Source: Candidatus Roseilinea sp.
GTDB lineage: Bacteria > Chloroflexota > Anaerolineae > J036 > Brachytrichaceae
DNA length: 64,000 bases
Direction of reading: 5' to 3'
Assembly: GCA_025998955.1 (NCBI GenBank)
Contig: AP024676.1
Coordinates: 4,030,001-4,094,000, forward strand
Of the stretch, positions 25,353 to 34,892 are shown in pieces; position 1 is the first letter of the stretch; each line of letters begins with the position of its first letter. The notes under the pieces are model-generated. The model made no database searches and was not told the origin of the DNA. It saw only the letters and a program-made list of their open reading frames with translations. The position numbers and the translations under genes are program-made.

Positions 25353-27391
25353 TGCACGACGATGTCGTAGAGCACCACCAGGTCGTTCATAACTGTGGCA
25401 TTGCCAGGGTTGACCACGCGCAGCCGGCCGTTGCTGTCATACATCCCGATGGCCAGCGGATACGTGCCAGGCGAGAGGCCATCAGGGATGCGCAGCGCGT
25501 AGCTGTCCTCCACGACCGTGCCGCTGCTCCAAGCCGACGTTGGCGCCGGTAGGCCGTTGTGCTGCGGCGCGCGGTCTTCCCCTTGTGCCAGCACGCTCGT
25601 CTTCTCCGGATTGAAGAGGTACCAGCCCACCTTGTAATCGCGCCCGACCGGCTGGTTGGCGCGCCAAGTTACGCGGACCTGCACGGCCTGGCCGGGGAGG
25701 TATGCCGCGCGCTGCAGCGTCACCGCTTCCAGCGTCACCGGCCACATATTCACGTTCAGCATAATGCGCCCGCCGCTGCTCACGGTCAGCGTCAGCGTCT
25801 CGCTCACGGCCAGCTTGCTGCCCCCAGGCGGCTGCACGGCCAGGATGGCGCCGCGCGGCGCGAAGTCCAGCACCTCGGTGACGACGACGTTCCAGCCCAA
25901 CGCGGCCAGCGTCTGGCTGACCGCTGCATCCAACGTGCGGCCGATCAGGTCGTTGGGCACTTCGCGCGCCTCGATGGGCTTGCTGACCACGACCTCGACC
26001 ACCGCGCCCGGGTCAACCAGCGTATCCGCCGGTGGGCGCTGTTCGAGCACAACGCGCTGCGCGGCGGCGCCGTCCGGCCGCTCCTCGACCACGCGGATGC
26101 CGAGGCTGAGCATCGCCAGTTCACGCGTCGCTTCTTCCAACGTCTTGCCGGCCAGCGCCGGTGCCTTGACCTTCAGATTGCCGTTCGCAATGGGCAGCGC
26201 CGAGGTAGCATTCGGCGGCGTAGCCGTTGGCGCGGGCGGCGCAGGTGGGGTCTGATAAGCCTGATACACCGATACATAGAGGGGAATCAGCCCAAGCACG
26301 CACAGGAATGCAATGGCGGCAAGCAGCCAGAGCAGCACGTCCGGCCCGGTCTGAGCCGGGGCTGTCGGCGGCGAGGAAACGTTCGGCGTGACCGTTGGCG
26401 CGCGGTTGGACGCACTCGCTGCGCCGGTTGCCGGCTGCGGGACGGCACGCGGGACGACCGCGGCGGGCGGCGAGACCGGCGGCAGGTTCACCAGCGTCGG
26501 TTCCTCACCCTGCAGAGCGTAGGCCGATAGCGCGCGGGCGAACTGGTCGGCGTCGCGATAACGTTGGGTCGGGTCTTTCGCCAGCGCGCGCATGACGATG
26601 CTCTCCAATTGCGGTGTGACGTTCGGGTTGAGCGCGTGCAGCAGCGGCGGCGGAGTCGTCTGGTGCATCTGCGCCAGGCGCAGCGGGTCGGACGACTCGA
26701 AGGGCAGCCGGCCGGCCAGCATCTCATAGAGCATCACGCCGATGCTGTAGACATCGCTGGCGGGCGTGGGTGCCGCGCCGGCCGCTTGCTCCGGCGCATA
26801 ATACTGCGGTGAGCCCCACACCACGTCGGCGCGTTCGCCGGTGTTCGGCATCGCGGTGTAGGCGCGCGCGATACCGAAGTCGGTCACTTTGGCCCGCCCG
26901 TCGGCAGTGAGCATAACGTTCTGCGGCTTCAAGTCGCAGTGCACCAGCCCGCGTCGGTGGGCGTAGCCAACGCCTTCGCAGACCTGGCGCACCGTATCCA
27001 CCGCCTCTTCGATGGTGAAAGGTTGACCGTTGACGGCGCGCCAGCGCAGCGCCTGCTTCAGGTCCTGGCCCTCCACCAGCTCCATGACGATGTAGTGGCG
27101 CTCGCGCCCGCTCACTACGTCGCGCCCGACGTCGTAGATCGTGACGATGTTGGGATGGTTAAGGTTGGCCGCAGCCTGCGCTTCCTGGCGGAAGCGCAGC
27201 ACGAACTGGGGATCGTTGGCGTACCGATCGCGCAGCAGCTTGATGGCAACCAGGCGATTCAGCAACGTGTCATGTCCCTTGTAAACCGTTGCCATGCCGC
27301 CGGCCGCCAGCGTGGCCAACAACCGGTAGCGATCGTTGAGCACAGTAGAATGCCCTGCTGCGCTTCCGGCGCCGGACTGAGAGCTGCTCAT
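25349..27391 (-). CDS. PASTA-domain Ser/Thr protein kinase (PknB type)
   Basis: Membrane receptor kinase of 680 aa from MSSSQSGAG. Kinase domain: LAAGGMATVYKGHD loop, VAIKLLRD with the ATP-binding Lys, HCDLKPQNVM catalytic loop (Cys in place of the usual Arg of HRD), DFGIARAY and SPQYYAPEQAAG. A Pro/Ala-rich linker, one membrane helix (LLWLLAAIAFLCVLGLIPLY) and two PASTA units (APALAGKTLEEATRELAMLS and VPNDLIGRTLDAAVSQTLAA) follow, then an external C-terminal domain of about 120 aa. PASTA modules sense peptidoglycan or muropeptides. A GTG start at 27343 is also possible. It heads an operon with an ECF sigma factor and is divergent from a glycosidase gene. Confidence 0.93.
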   Translation of the reverse strand: MSSSQSGAGSAAGHSTVLNDRYRLLATLAAGGMATVYKGHDTLLNRLVAIKLLRDRYANDPQFVLRFRQEAQAAANLNHPNIVTIYDVGRDVVSGRERHYIVMELVEGQDLKQALRWRAVNGQPFTIEEAVDTVRQVCEGVGYAHRRGLVHCDLKPQNVMLTADGRAKVTDFGIARAYTAMPNTGERADVVWGSPQYYAPEQAAGAAPTPASDVYSIGVMLYEMLAGRLPFESSDPLRLAQMHQTTPPPLLHALNPNVTPQLESIVMRALAKDPTQRYRDADQFARALSAYALQGEEPTLVNLPPVSPPAAVVPRAVPQPATGAASASNRAPTVTPNVSSPPTAPAQTGPDVLLWLLAAIAFLCVLGLIPLYVSVYQAYQTPPAPPAPTATPPNATSALPIANGNLKVKAPALAGKTLEEATRELAMLSLGIRVVEERPDGAAAQRVVLEQRPPADTLVDPGAVVEVVVSKPIEAREVPNDLIGRTLDAAVSQTLAALGWNVVVTEVLDFAPRGAILAVQPPGGSKLAVSETLTLTVSSGGRIMLNVNMWPVTLEAVTLQRAAYLPGQAVQVRVTWRANQPVGRDYKVGWYLFNPEKTSVLAQGEDRAPQHNGLPAPTSAWSSGTVVEDSYALRIPDGLSPGTYPLAIGMYDSNGRLRVVNPGNATVMNDLVVLYDIVVQ

Positions 27392-27392
27392 C

Positions 27393-28889
27393 GTGACTTT
27401 GCGCATTCTACTCGTCGCTGCGTTGCTCGTCGTCGCCGCGCCGATGCCAGGTGGCCCGGCGTTCGGTCGCACTTCACCCTCGCTCGCTCCCGCCGAACCC
27501 CCGCCCCCAGAGCGGCTGAACCCGTTTCCAGGACAAACGTTCGTGCCGCCCGATCGGTTGCGCGGTCCGCTGACGAATCCGCCGGTTGCCCAACATCCCC
27601 GCCTGGGCGTGAATTTCGCCAACTACTACAAGGCGCCGGGCGTGCGCGCCTATGCCGATATGCGCCACGCCGGCGCCAGCCACGACCGCATCACCTTCGA
27701 TTGGTTCCGGCTGCAGCCGATGCCCGGCCCGTTCACCGTGACCGTGGCTGCGGCCTACGACGCACTGTTGGCCGACGCTGCCACGGCTGGGATCGAGACG
27801 TTGGGCGTGCTGATCGGCGCGCCGGAATGGGCGAGCGACCCGGAGCTGGACGGCGGAGCCTATCGCTTGCCGCGCAACCTCGACCTGCCCTGGGACGACC
27901 CGAACAACTACTGGGGCCAGTTCGTGTATCAGGTCGTGACGCGCTACCGAGATCACGTGCGGGCGTGGGAGGTGTGGAACGAACCGAACCTGGACGAATT
28001 TTGGCCGGCATCGCCGCAGCTCTACGCGCGCCTGTTGCAGGTAGCCTATCAGGCGGCCAAGGCTGCCGACCCGGCGACGACGGTGGTGCTGGGCGGCATC
28101 TTCCGCGGCGTGAACATCCAGTGGATTGACGCGCTGTTCAAGGCAGTGCGCGACTTGCCCGACGCGGCCGCCAACGCCTTCTACCACGACGCCATCGGCT
28201 TTCACCTCTATGACGGCGGGCACTGCAGCCCGTTCGATGAGCTGGCATATCTGCGCAACTTCTTCTGGCAGCCCCGCGTAGGTGACAAGCCGATCTGGAT
28301 CACCGAGAGCGGCATTCGCGTGTGGGATACGCCGCGGGGCGATGGCTACGCGCTGCCCGGCGAGCTGGCCTCGTTCTACCTGACCAACCTGGCCTACGCG
28401 CTTGCGAACGGTGCGCAGCGCTACTATTACTTTCGGGCAATTGATCCCTTCCCCGATGATCCGCAGCCGTGGGGCTTGCTGCGCAACGATGGCCAAGCGC
28501 GGCCGTCACTGGCGGCGCTGCGTGTTGCGGCGCAACACCTCCCGGCGCAGATCGAGCTGGCCGTCCCGGCCATGTTGAACGGCGCAGCCGTGCGCGCGGC
28601 AACGTTCTATCACCCACAGGGACGCACCACCGTCGTCTGGAACATCGGCGGCGCGCCCCAGCGCGTGTCTTTGCCGGCCGGCGTGGCGCAGGCGACGCTG
28701 GTGGCGCAGGATGGCGACGCCCAGGCGCTGGACGCGACCGACGGTCGCTTCACGCTCGACCTTGCGCCGGCGCAGAACTTCCGCTGGAATCACCCTGAAG
28801 GCATCTGCCAAGTGGCCAGCCCACCGCTCATCGTGATCGAGGCGGGCGTGACGCCGCAGCGAGTGTGGTTGCCGATCGCGTTCAGGTGA
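27393..28889 (+). CDS. Secreted TIM-barrel glycoside hydrolase (clan GH-A, GH39/GH5-like)
   Basis: Secreted enzyme of 498 aa. Signal peptide LRILLVAALLVVAAPMPGGP after a GTG start, then a catalytic barrel. The acid/base Glu is in AWEVWNEPNLDEFW (about residue 195) and the likely nucleophile Glu in KPIWITESGIRVWD (about 307), the clan GH-A arrangement. A beta-rich C-terminal domain (AVRAATFYHPQGRTTVVWNI) resembles the accessory domain of GH39-like enzymes. The substrate is unknown. The start codon is only 1 nt away from the preferred start of the divergent kinase gene, so its promoter must lie inside kinase coding sequence. Confidence 0.82.
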   Translation: MTLRILLVAALLVVAAPMPGGPAFGRTSPSLAPAEPPPPERLNPFPGQTFVPPDRLRGPLTNPPVAQHPRLGVNFANYYKAPGVRAYADMRHAGASHDRITFDWFRLQPMPGPFTVTVAAAYDALLADAATAGIETLGVLIGAPEWASDPELDGGAYRLPRNLDLPWDDPNNYWGQFVYQVVTRYRDHVRAWEVWNEPNLDEFWPASPQLYARLLQVAYQAAKAADPATTVVLGGIFRGVNIQWIDALFKAVRDLPDAAANAFYHDAIGFHLYDGGHCSPFDELAYLRNFFWQPRVGDKPIWITESGIRVWDTPRGDGYALPGELASFYLTNLAYALANGAQRYYYFRAIDPFPDDPQPWGLLRNDGQARPSLAALRVAAQHLPAQIELAVPAMLNGAAVRAATFYHPQGRTTVVWNIGGAPQRVSLPAGVAQATLVAQDGDAQALDATDGRFTLDLAPAQNFRWNHPEGICQVASPPLIVIEAGVTPQRVWLPIAFR

Positions 28890-28984
28890 CCGAAGCGTGG
28901 TCGTGTGCGCTGATATTCGCTTCAAGTCTCTACGGTCGTGAGTCGCGATGTAATGAGCCCGGCAAGCCGAGCGCATTCAAAGCA

Positions 28985-30499
<1,515 letters not shown>

Positions 30500-30513
30500 G
30501 GCCTTTCGAGTAT

Positions 30514-30618
30514 TCAGGTTTAAGTTCTTGGTTTGGAGTTGCGGTTTGCCAGCACTCCGGGTTCATGCGGCTGACAGGAAATGTAACTCAAAACTCAAAA
30601 CTTAAAACTCAAACCTGA
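30514..30618. repeat. Low-complexity inverted-repeat element, glpK/PhyH gap
   Basis: TCAGGTTT near 30514 and AAACCTGA ending at 30618 form the outer stem; inside are imperfect AAACTCAAAACTC-type words on one side and GGTTTGGAGTT on the other. It fills most of the divergent intergenic region and ends just before a TAGAAT box. Confidence 0.65.
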
Positions 30619-30634
30619 CTAGAATCCAGGCACC

Positions 30635-31438
30635 ATGATCCGTATCACCGATGAGCAGATCGAGCAATACCAGGACGAGGGCTACTTCATCCTCGAGCGG
30701 GTGATTCCGGAGCATCATCTGGAGATGCTGCGCGCAGAGTGCGCACGCTACATCAGGATGATCGAGGACGAGATGGACCGGCTGGGCAAGGATGTGGTGG
30801 GCATCAACCATCGCAACAGCCGCTACTTCATCTCCAACCGCTACAAAGAAAGCCCCTACATCGCCGATTTCATCTTTAGCGAGCTGATGGCCGACATCTG
30901 CCGGGCGACGCTGGGTAACACGGCCTATCTGTTCCACGAGCAGTTCGTAGTGAAGGCCGCCGAGCGCGGTATGAAGTTCGGCTGGCACCAAGACTCCGGC
31001 TACGTCGGCTATCCGCACAAACCGTATCTCACCTGCTGGTGCACGCTGGACGACGTGAACGAGGAAAACGGCACGGTCTACCTCCTGCCGTATTCGCGCG
31101 CCGGCGGGCGCGAGATGGTGCCGCACACCCAAGAGGAGGGGACGAATGACCTGATCGGTTACTTCGGCGACGATCCGGGCATGCCGGTGATCGTGCCGGC
31201 GGGCAGCATCGCCGTCTTCTCCAGCGTGTGCTTCCACCGCAGCGGGCCGAATCGCACGAACAAGATGCGGCGCATCTACCTACCGCAGTACTCGGCCGAG
31301 CCGATCCTGTCTAGGGACGGCACGCAGCTCCGTGCCTTCGCCGAGCCGTTCCTGAAGGACGGCGAGATCGTGGCGACGGGGCAATTCACGGGCGACGCTG
31401 CGCCGGTGACCCAGCGCGGGGCGATCACCAACCGGTGA
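30635..31438 (+). CDS. Phytanoyl-CoA dioxygenase (PhyH) family protein
   Basis: Probable Fe(II)/2-oxoglutarate oxygenase, 267 aa, cytosolic. The HxD iron ligands are in FGWHQDSGYVGYPHKPYLTC, and the distal His is in SVCFHRSGPNRTNKMRRIYL, with Arg for 2-oxoglutarate. The N-terminal EQYQDEGYFILERVIPEHHL and HEQFVVKAAERGMKFGW are typical of bacterial PhyH proteins. TAGAAT ends 9 nt before the ATG; no Shine-Dalgarno sequence. It is divergent from glpK and convergent with trpS. The substrate is unknown. Confidence 0.88.
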   Translation: MIRITDEQIEQYQDEGYFILERVIPEHHLEMLRAECARYIRMIEDEMDRLGKDVVGINHRNSRYFISNRYKESPYIADFIFSELMADICRATLGNTAYLFHEQFVVKAAERGMKFGWHQDSGYVGYPHKPYLTCWCTLDDVNEENGTVYLLPYSRAGGREMVPHTQEEGTNDLIGYFGDDPGMPVIVPAGSIAVFSSVCFHRSGPNRTNKMRRIYLPQYSAEPILSRDGTQLRAFAEPFLKDGEIVATGQFTGDAAPVTQRGAITNR

Positions 31439-31446
31439 GCCATGGG

Positions 31447-32460
31447 CTACGCTTCGTGAGCCGGCAGGCCGGTGAGTTTCCGCACATCCCGCATCGTGAC
31501 GCGCGCGATGTCCCGTGCCTTCTCCGCGCCCTCGCGCATCATCCGGCGGACGCGCTCGCGGTCGGCGCCGATCGCTTCGCGACGCGCGCGCAGGCCGCTC
31601 GTCAGCTCCACCAGCGCGTCGGCGACGGCATCTTTCAGCGGCGCATAGCGGCGGTTGCCCGAGGCATACTCCCGCTCGAACGCCTCGGCCTGGTCGTGCT
31701 TGCCACATGCGCGCAGCAGCCCGAGCAGGTTGCGCGCGCCTTCGCCCAGCGGCGTGCCGGCCTCGCCGGTGTCCGTCACTGCGGCGCGCACCTTGCTGCG
31801 CACCGTCTTCTCGTCTTCGAACAACCCAACGTAGGACTTCGGGCCGAGGCTCTTGCTCATCTTCTTGGTCGGCTCGTTGAGTGAGAGAATTTTCGGCGTC
31901 TCGGTGGCCAGCATCTCCGGCTCGGGGAAGTATTCGCCGAATTGCGTGTTGAAGCGGTTGGCAATGGTGCGCGATAGTTCCAGGTGTTGTTTCTGATCCT
32001 GGCCCACCGGCACATTCGCTGCGCGATACAGCAGAATGTCGGCTGCTTGCAACACCGGGTAAGTGAACAGGCCGGCGGAGATGAAGGCGTCCTGCTTGCC
32101 TTCGAGTTGCTCACTCTTCTCCTTGAACTGCGTTTGGCGCGTCAAGTCGCCGTATGAACATACGCACCCGAAGATCCACGCCAGCTCGGTGTGCTCGGGC
32201 ACCATAGACTGCACGAAGATGATGGACTTGTCCGGGTCGAGGCCACATGCCAACAGGTCAATGAACATCTGCTCGGTGTTCTTGCGCAACATGGCCGGCT
32301 CGTAGGGCACAGTCATCGCATGCAAGTCCACGACGCAGTAGATGGTGCGATAGACGCCGGTATTCTGCAGCCGCACGTAGTTCACCACTGCGCCAAAGTA
32401 GTTGCCGATGTGCATGTCGCCGGTCGGCTGGATGCCGGAGAAGACGATGTTGTTGGTCAT
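31447..32460 (-). CDS. trpS: Tryptophanyl-tRNA synthetase TrpS
   Basis: Class I aminoacyl-tRNA synthetase charging tRNA-Trp, 337 aa. The start MTNNIVFSGIQPTGDMHIGN contains the HIGH-equivalent (HIGN), and KMSKSLG is the KMSKS loop. PVGQDQKQHLELSRTIANRF is the conserved core. A GAGGAG site precedes the ATG. The gene is preceded by a T-box leader with a UGG specifier, so expression should rise when uncharged tRNA-Trp accumulates. It overlaps nothing; the convergent PhyH gene ends 8 nt away. Confidence 0.97.
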   Translation of the reverse strand: MTNNIVFSGIQPTGDMHIGNYFGAVVNYVRLQNTGVYRTIYCVVDLHAMTVPYEPAMLRKNTEQMFIDLLACGLDPDKSIIFVQSMVPEHTELAWIFGCVCSYGDLTRQTQFKEKSEQLEGKQDAFISAGLFTYPVLQAADILLYRAANVPVGQDQKQHLELSRTIANRFNTQFGEYFPEPEMLATETPKILSLNEPTKKMSKSLGPKSYVGLFEDEKTVRSKVRAAVTDTGEAGTPLGEGARNLLGLLRACGKHDQAEAFEREYASGNRRYAPLKDAVADALVELTSGLRARREAIGADRERVRRMMREGAEKARDIARVTMRDVRKLTGLPAHEA

Positions 32461-32496
32461 AGCTCCTCTCGATGATTGATGATCTTCGACTCTCCA

Positions 32497-32546
32497 CTTT
32501 CCACTCCCGACTTCCGGCTGGGGAGTCAGAAGTCGAGAGTGGAAAG
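32497..32546. repeat. 18-bp near-perfect palindromic element between T-box and trpS
   Basis: CTTTCCACTCCCGACTTC (32497-32514) pairs with GAAGTCGAGAGTGGAAAG (32529-32546), 17 of 18 bases, with a 14-nt loop. It lies between the T-box terminator and the trpS ribosome-binding site, so it is transcribed in the trpS mRNA. Confidence 0.8.
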
Positions 32547-32547
32547 C

Positions 32548-32795
32548 GTTCATCCGAAACGAACGCGCCCGTCCTCGAATTCCTTTTGGAATCTGAGGAC
32601 GGGCGCGTGAATGCACGCACTCGCGGTGCCACCTCAGTTGATGCGCTCTTGCGCACCCACTCTTGGCGTCCAGACGCTCCTCACAATTTACTGCCCTTCC
32701 AATTCGGCTTCGCGCGCATGCTGGCTCGCACCGGCCGCCAGCTCTCTGGAATCCACTCGCGACGCCTACTGCGCAGGGCGATCGGCCCGAACGCA
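32548..32795 (-). ncRNA. T-box riboswitch, tryptophan-specific (trpS leader)
   Basis: On the minus strand the T-box core GGTGGCACCGCG lies at 32622-32633, followed by a strong terminator: a 13-bp perfect stem (32564-32576 with 32595-32607) and inner AATTCC/GGAATC pairing. Stem I features are the AGAGAG distal motif (32742-32747) and CCGGTGCGAGCC. A UGG specifier codon is placed at 32699-32701 within CCGAATTGGAAGGGC. A TATAAT box at 32802-32807 gives the promoter. Uncharged tRNA-Trp would stabilise the antiterminator and allow trpS transcription. The 5' end is estimated. Confidence 0.9.
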
Positions 32796-32835
32796 AAAAG
32801 GATTATACCCGTGCGCAAGAGAAGGGATGCATTTA

Positions 32836-32924
32836 GGTGCATTTCAAAATAGGGGAACGCAGACCGGCCTGCAGCGGTATTCGCTTCAGTCGCTGCTACG
32901 TCTGCCCGCGTTGGCGAATGCACC
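32836..32924. repeat. GGGTGCAT-ended dispersed repeat, copy C (89 bp)
   Basis: Starts GGTGCATT and ends AATGCACC. It matches both ends of the copy at 46254-46431 (CAAAATAGGGGAACGCAGAC near the left end, ACGTCTGCCCGCGTTGGCGA near the right end) but lacks about 90 bp from the middle, so it is an internally deleted short form. Confidence 0.85.
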
Positions 32925-32969
32925 CACAAGAGAAATTGGGGCCCTGCACGCAATGCCCCACACGTTGAT

Positions 32970-33821
32970 TCACCCGCGCGGATCGAGCGCGTCCCGCAAC
33001 CCATCGCCGATGAAGTTCACTGCGAGCACAGCCAGCGTGATGGCCAGGCCGGGCGCGATGGTCAGCAGCGGCGCGCGCGTGTAGTAGCTGGCTGCGCCGT
33101 TCAGCATGTTGCCCCACGTCGGCGTCGAGTCCGGCACCCCGAAGCCCAGAAAGCTAAGCGTGCCTTCGGCCAGCATGTTGATCGCCACATCGAGCGTGAA
33201 TGTGACGACGATCGCGCCGGTCACGTTCGGCACCAGATGCCGCGCGATCAGGTGCCAATGGCTTGCGCCCAAGGCACGCGCCGCCGTGATGAAATCGCGC
33301 TCGCGCAGCGATAGAATCTCGCCGCGCACCACGCGCGCCAGGTAAAGCCAGCCGAATAGGCCGAGGAACAGGATCACGATCGCCAACGAACGCTGAATCG
33401 TGGCGAACAAGATCAGCAGCAGGAAGATGGCCGGAAAGGCCAGCAGCAGATCTACCAGCCGCATCAGCGCATCGTCCACACGTCCGCCGTAGTAGCCGGC
33501 GACTGCACCGACGCTGACGCCGATCACGACCGAGATGAGCGACGACAACACACCGACGGCCAGCGATACCCGCGCCCCATACAGCAACCGCGTCAGCACG
33601 TCGCGGCCGAGCGAGTCGGTGCCGAGCGGATGTTGCAGTGAGGGCGGAGCAAGCTGATTGAACAGATCTGGTTCGCTCGGGCTGTAGGGCGAGAGCCAGG
33701 GGACGAAGATTGCCAGTAGCACGAATGCGCCCAGCAGGATCACGCCGATGATGGCCAACCGATGGGCGACGAACCGGCGCCAGATCAGCCCCGCGTAGCC
33801 GGTCGCCTGGGCCGGTCGCAT
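32970..33821 (-). CDS. Peptide/nickel-type ABC transporter permease (DppC/OppC type)
   Basis: Inner-membrane permease of 283 aa from MRPAQATGYAG. Visible are the N-terminal helix (HRLAIIGVILLGAFVLLAIF), the DppC-type periplasmic segment NQLAPPSLQHPLGTDSLGRD and DVLTRLLYGARVSLAVGVLS, and the EAA loop (AARALGASHWHLIARHLVPN). The C-terminal NFIGDGLRDALDPRG is the family ending. It follows the DppB-type gene by 40 nt. The start is approximate; no strong ribosome-binding site. No ATPase genes (DppD/F) are adjacent. Confidence 0.93.
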   Translation of the reverse strand: MRPAQATGYAGLIWRRFVAHRLAIIGVILLGAFVLLAIFVPWLSPYSPSEPDLFNQLAPPSLQHPLGTDSLGRDVLTRLLYGARVSLAVGVLSSLISVVIGVSVGAVAGYYGGRVDDALMRLVDLLLAFPAIFLLLILFATIQRSLAIVILFLGLFGWLYLARVVRGEILSLRERDFITAARALGASHWHLIARHLVPNVTGAIVVTFTLDVAINMLAEGTLSFLGFGVPDSTPTWGNMLNGAASYYTRAPLLTIAPGLAITLAVLAVNFIGDGLRDALDPRG

Positions 33822-33861
33822 TTGCGCCACATCGTCATGGGTGCGTAGCAACGCCGGTGCG

Positions 33862-34809
33862 TCACCGATATTTGATGCGCGGGTCGAGCCAGGCATACAA
33901 CAAGTCGGCGATGATGTTGAAGATGACGATGAGGATGGCGGCATACACCAACAATCCCATCAACACCGTATAGTCGCGTGCACGCAGCGCGTCGAAGAAC
34001 AGCCGGCCCAGGCCAGGCCAACTGAAGATCGTCTCGGTGACGACGGCGCCGGTGAGGAAGAATGGGATGTCAATGGCGACGACCGTCACGAATGGAATGA
34101 GCGCGTTGCGTAGCGCGTGGCGCGTGATCACCAGCCGCTCAGAGAGTCCCTTGGCGCGCGCCGTGCGCACGAAGTCCTGCCCGAACACTTCGAGCGTCGA
34201 GGCGCGCACGTAGCGGCTCCAGCCGGCCACGGTGCCGATGGCCAGCGTGATCACCGGCATCACGAGATGCTTGGCGCTGGTGATCACACCGCCGTCGCCG
34301 CTGGTCATGTCGGCGCTGGGCAGCCAGCCCAGTTGCACCGAGAACAACAACTGCATCATCAACCCGAACCAGAACACCGGCATGGCCAACCCCAGGAACG
34401 ACAACCCGCTGATGATGTGGTCGGCGAAGCTATAACGCCACACGGCGGAGATGACGCCGCCAGCCAGCGCCAACGCGATCGAAAGCGCGATGGCCGGAAC
34501 CACCAGGCGCAGCGTATGCGGGATGCGCTCGCCGATGATCTGCGACACCGGCCGGAACTGCGTGAACGACAGGCCGAAGTCGCCGCGCAGGATGTTGGTG
34601 AACCAGCGCACATACTGCACCGGCAAGGGCTGGTCGAGGCCGAGGCTGCGCCGCACTTTGGCGAGTTGTTCGGCGCTCATGCGGCTATTGCGCGCCAGCA
34701 GCGCGTCCGGCCCGCCGGGCATGGCGTGCAGGAAGATGAACGACACCAGCGAGATGCCGATCAGCAAGGGCGCCGCACCAAGCATGCGGCGAACGAAGTA
34801 ACTACGCAT
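33862..34809 (-). CDS. Peptide/nickel-type ABC transporter permease (DppB/OppB type)
   Basis: Permease of 315 aa. It starts MRSYFVRRMLGAAPLLIGIS with the FLHAMPGGPDALL segment typical of DppB, then LGLDQPLPVQYVRWFTNILR, and the EAA loop TARAKGLSERLVITRHALRN. Six hydrophobic helices are visible. It ends IADLLYAWLDPRIKYR, the standard DppB tail. It forms a unit with the downstream DppC-type gene and the upstream binding protein, from which it is separated by a palindromic element of about 80 bp. Confidence 0.94.
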   Translation of the reverse strand: MRSYFVRRMLGAAPLLIGISLVSFIFLHAMPGGPDALLARNSRMSAEQLAKVRRSLGLDQPLPVQYVRWFTNILRGDFGLSFTQFRPVSQIIGERIPHTLRLVVPAIALSIALALAGGVISAVWRYSFADHIISGLSFLGLAMPVFWFGLMMQLLFSVQLGWLPSADMTSGDGGVITSAKHLVMPVITLAIGTVAGWSRYVRASTLEVFGQDFVRTARAKGLSERLVITRHALRNALIPFVTVVAIDIPFFLTGAVVTETIFSWPGLGRLFFDALRARDYTVLMGLLVYAAILIVIFNIIADLLYAWLDPRIKYR

Positions 34810-34892
34810 ATGGAATTAAGAATGGAGAGTTGACGAAGCAGCGCTTGCTGGCACGGCAACGACTTTCTACATTCTTCATTCTCGATTCTCAA
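34810..34892. repeat. Low-complexity inverted-repeat element between binding protein and DppB genes
   Basis: GAATTAAGAATGGAGAGT near 34815 pairs imperfectly with ATTCTCGATTCTCAATTC ending at about 34894 (about 14 of 18). The same TTCTCAATTCTCAATTC vocabulary occurs inside mfd. The stop codon of the binding-protein gene lies within its right arm. Confidence 0.7.
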
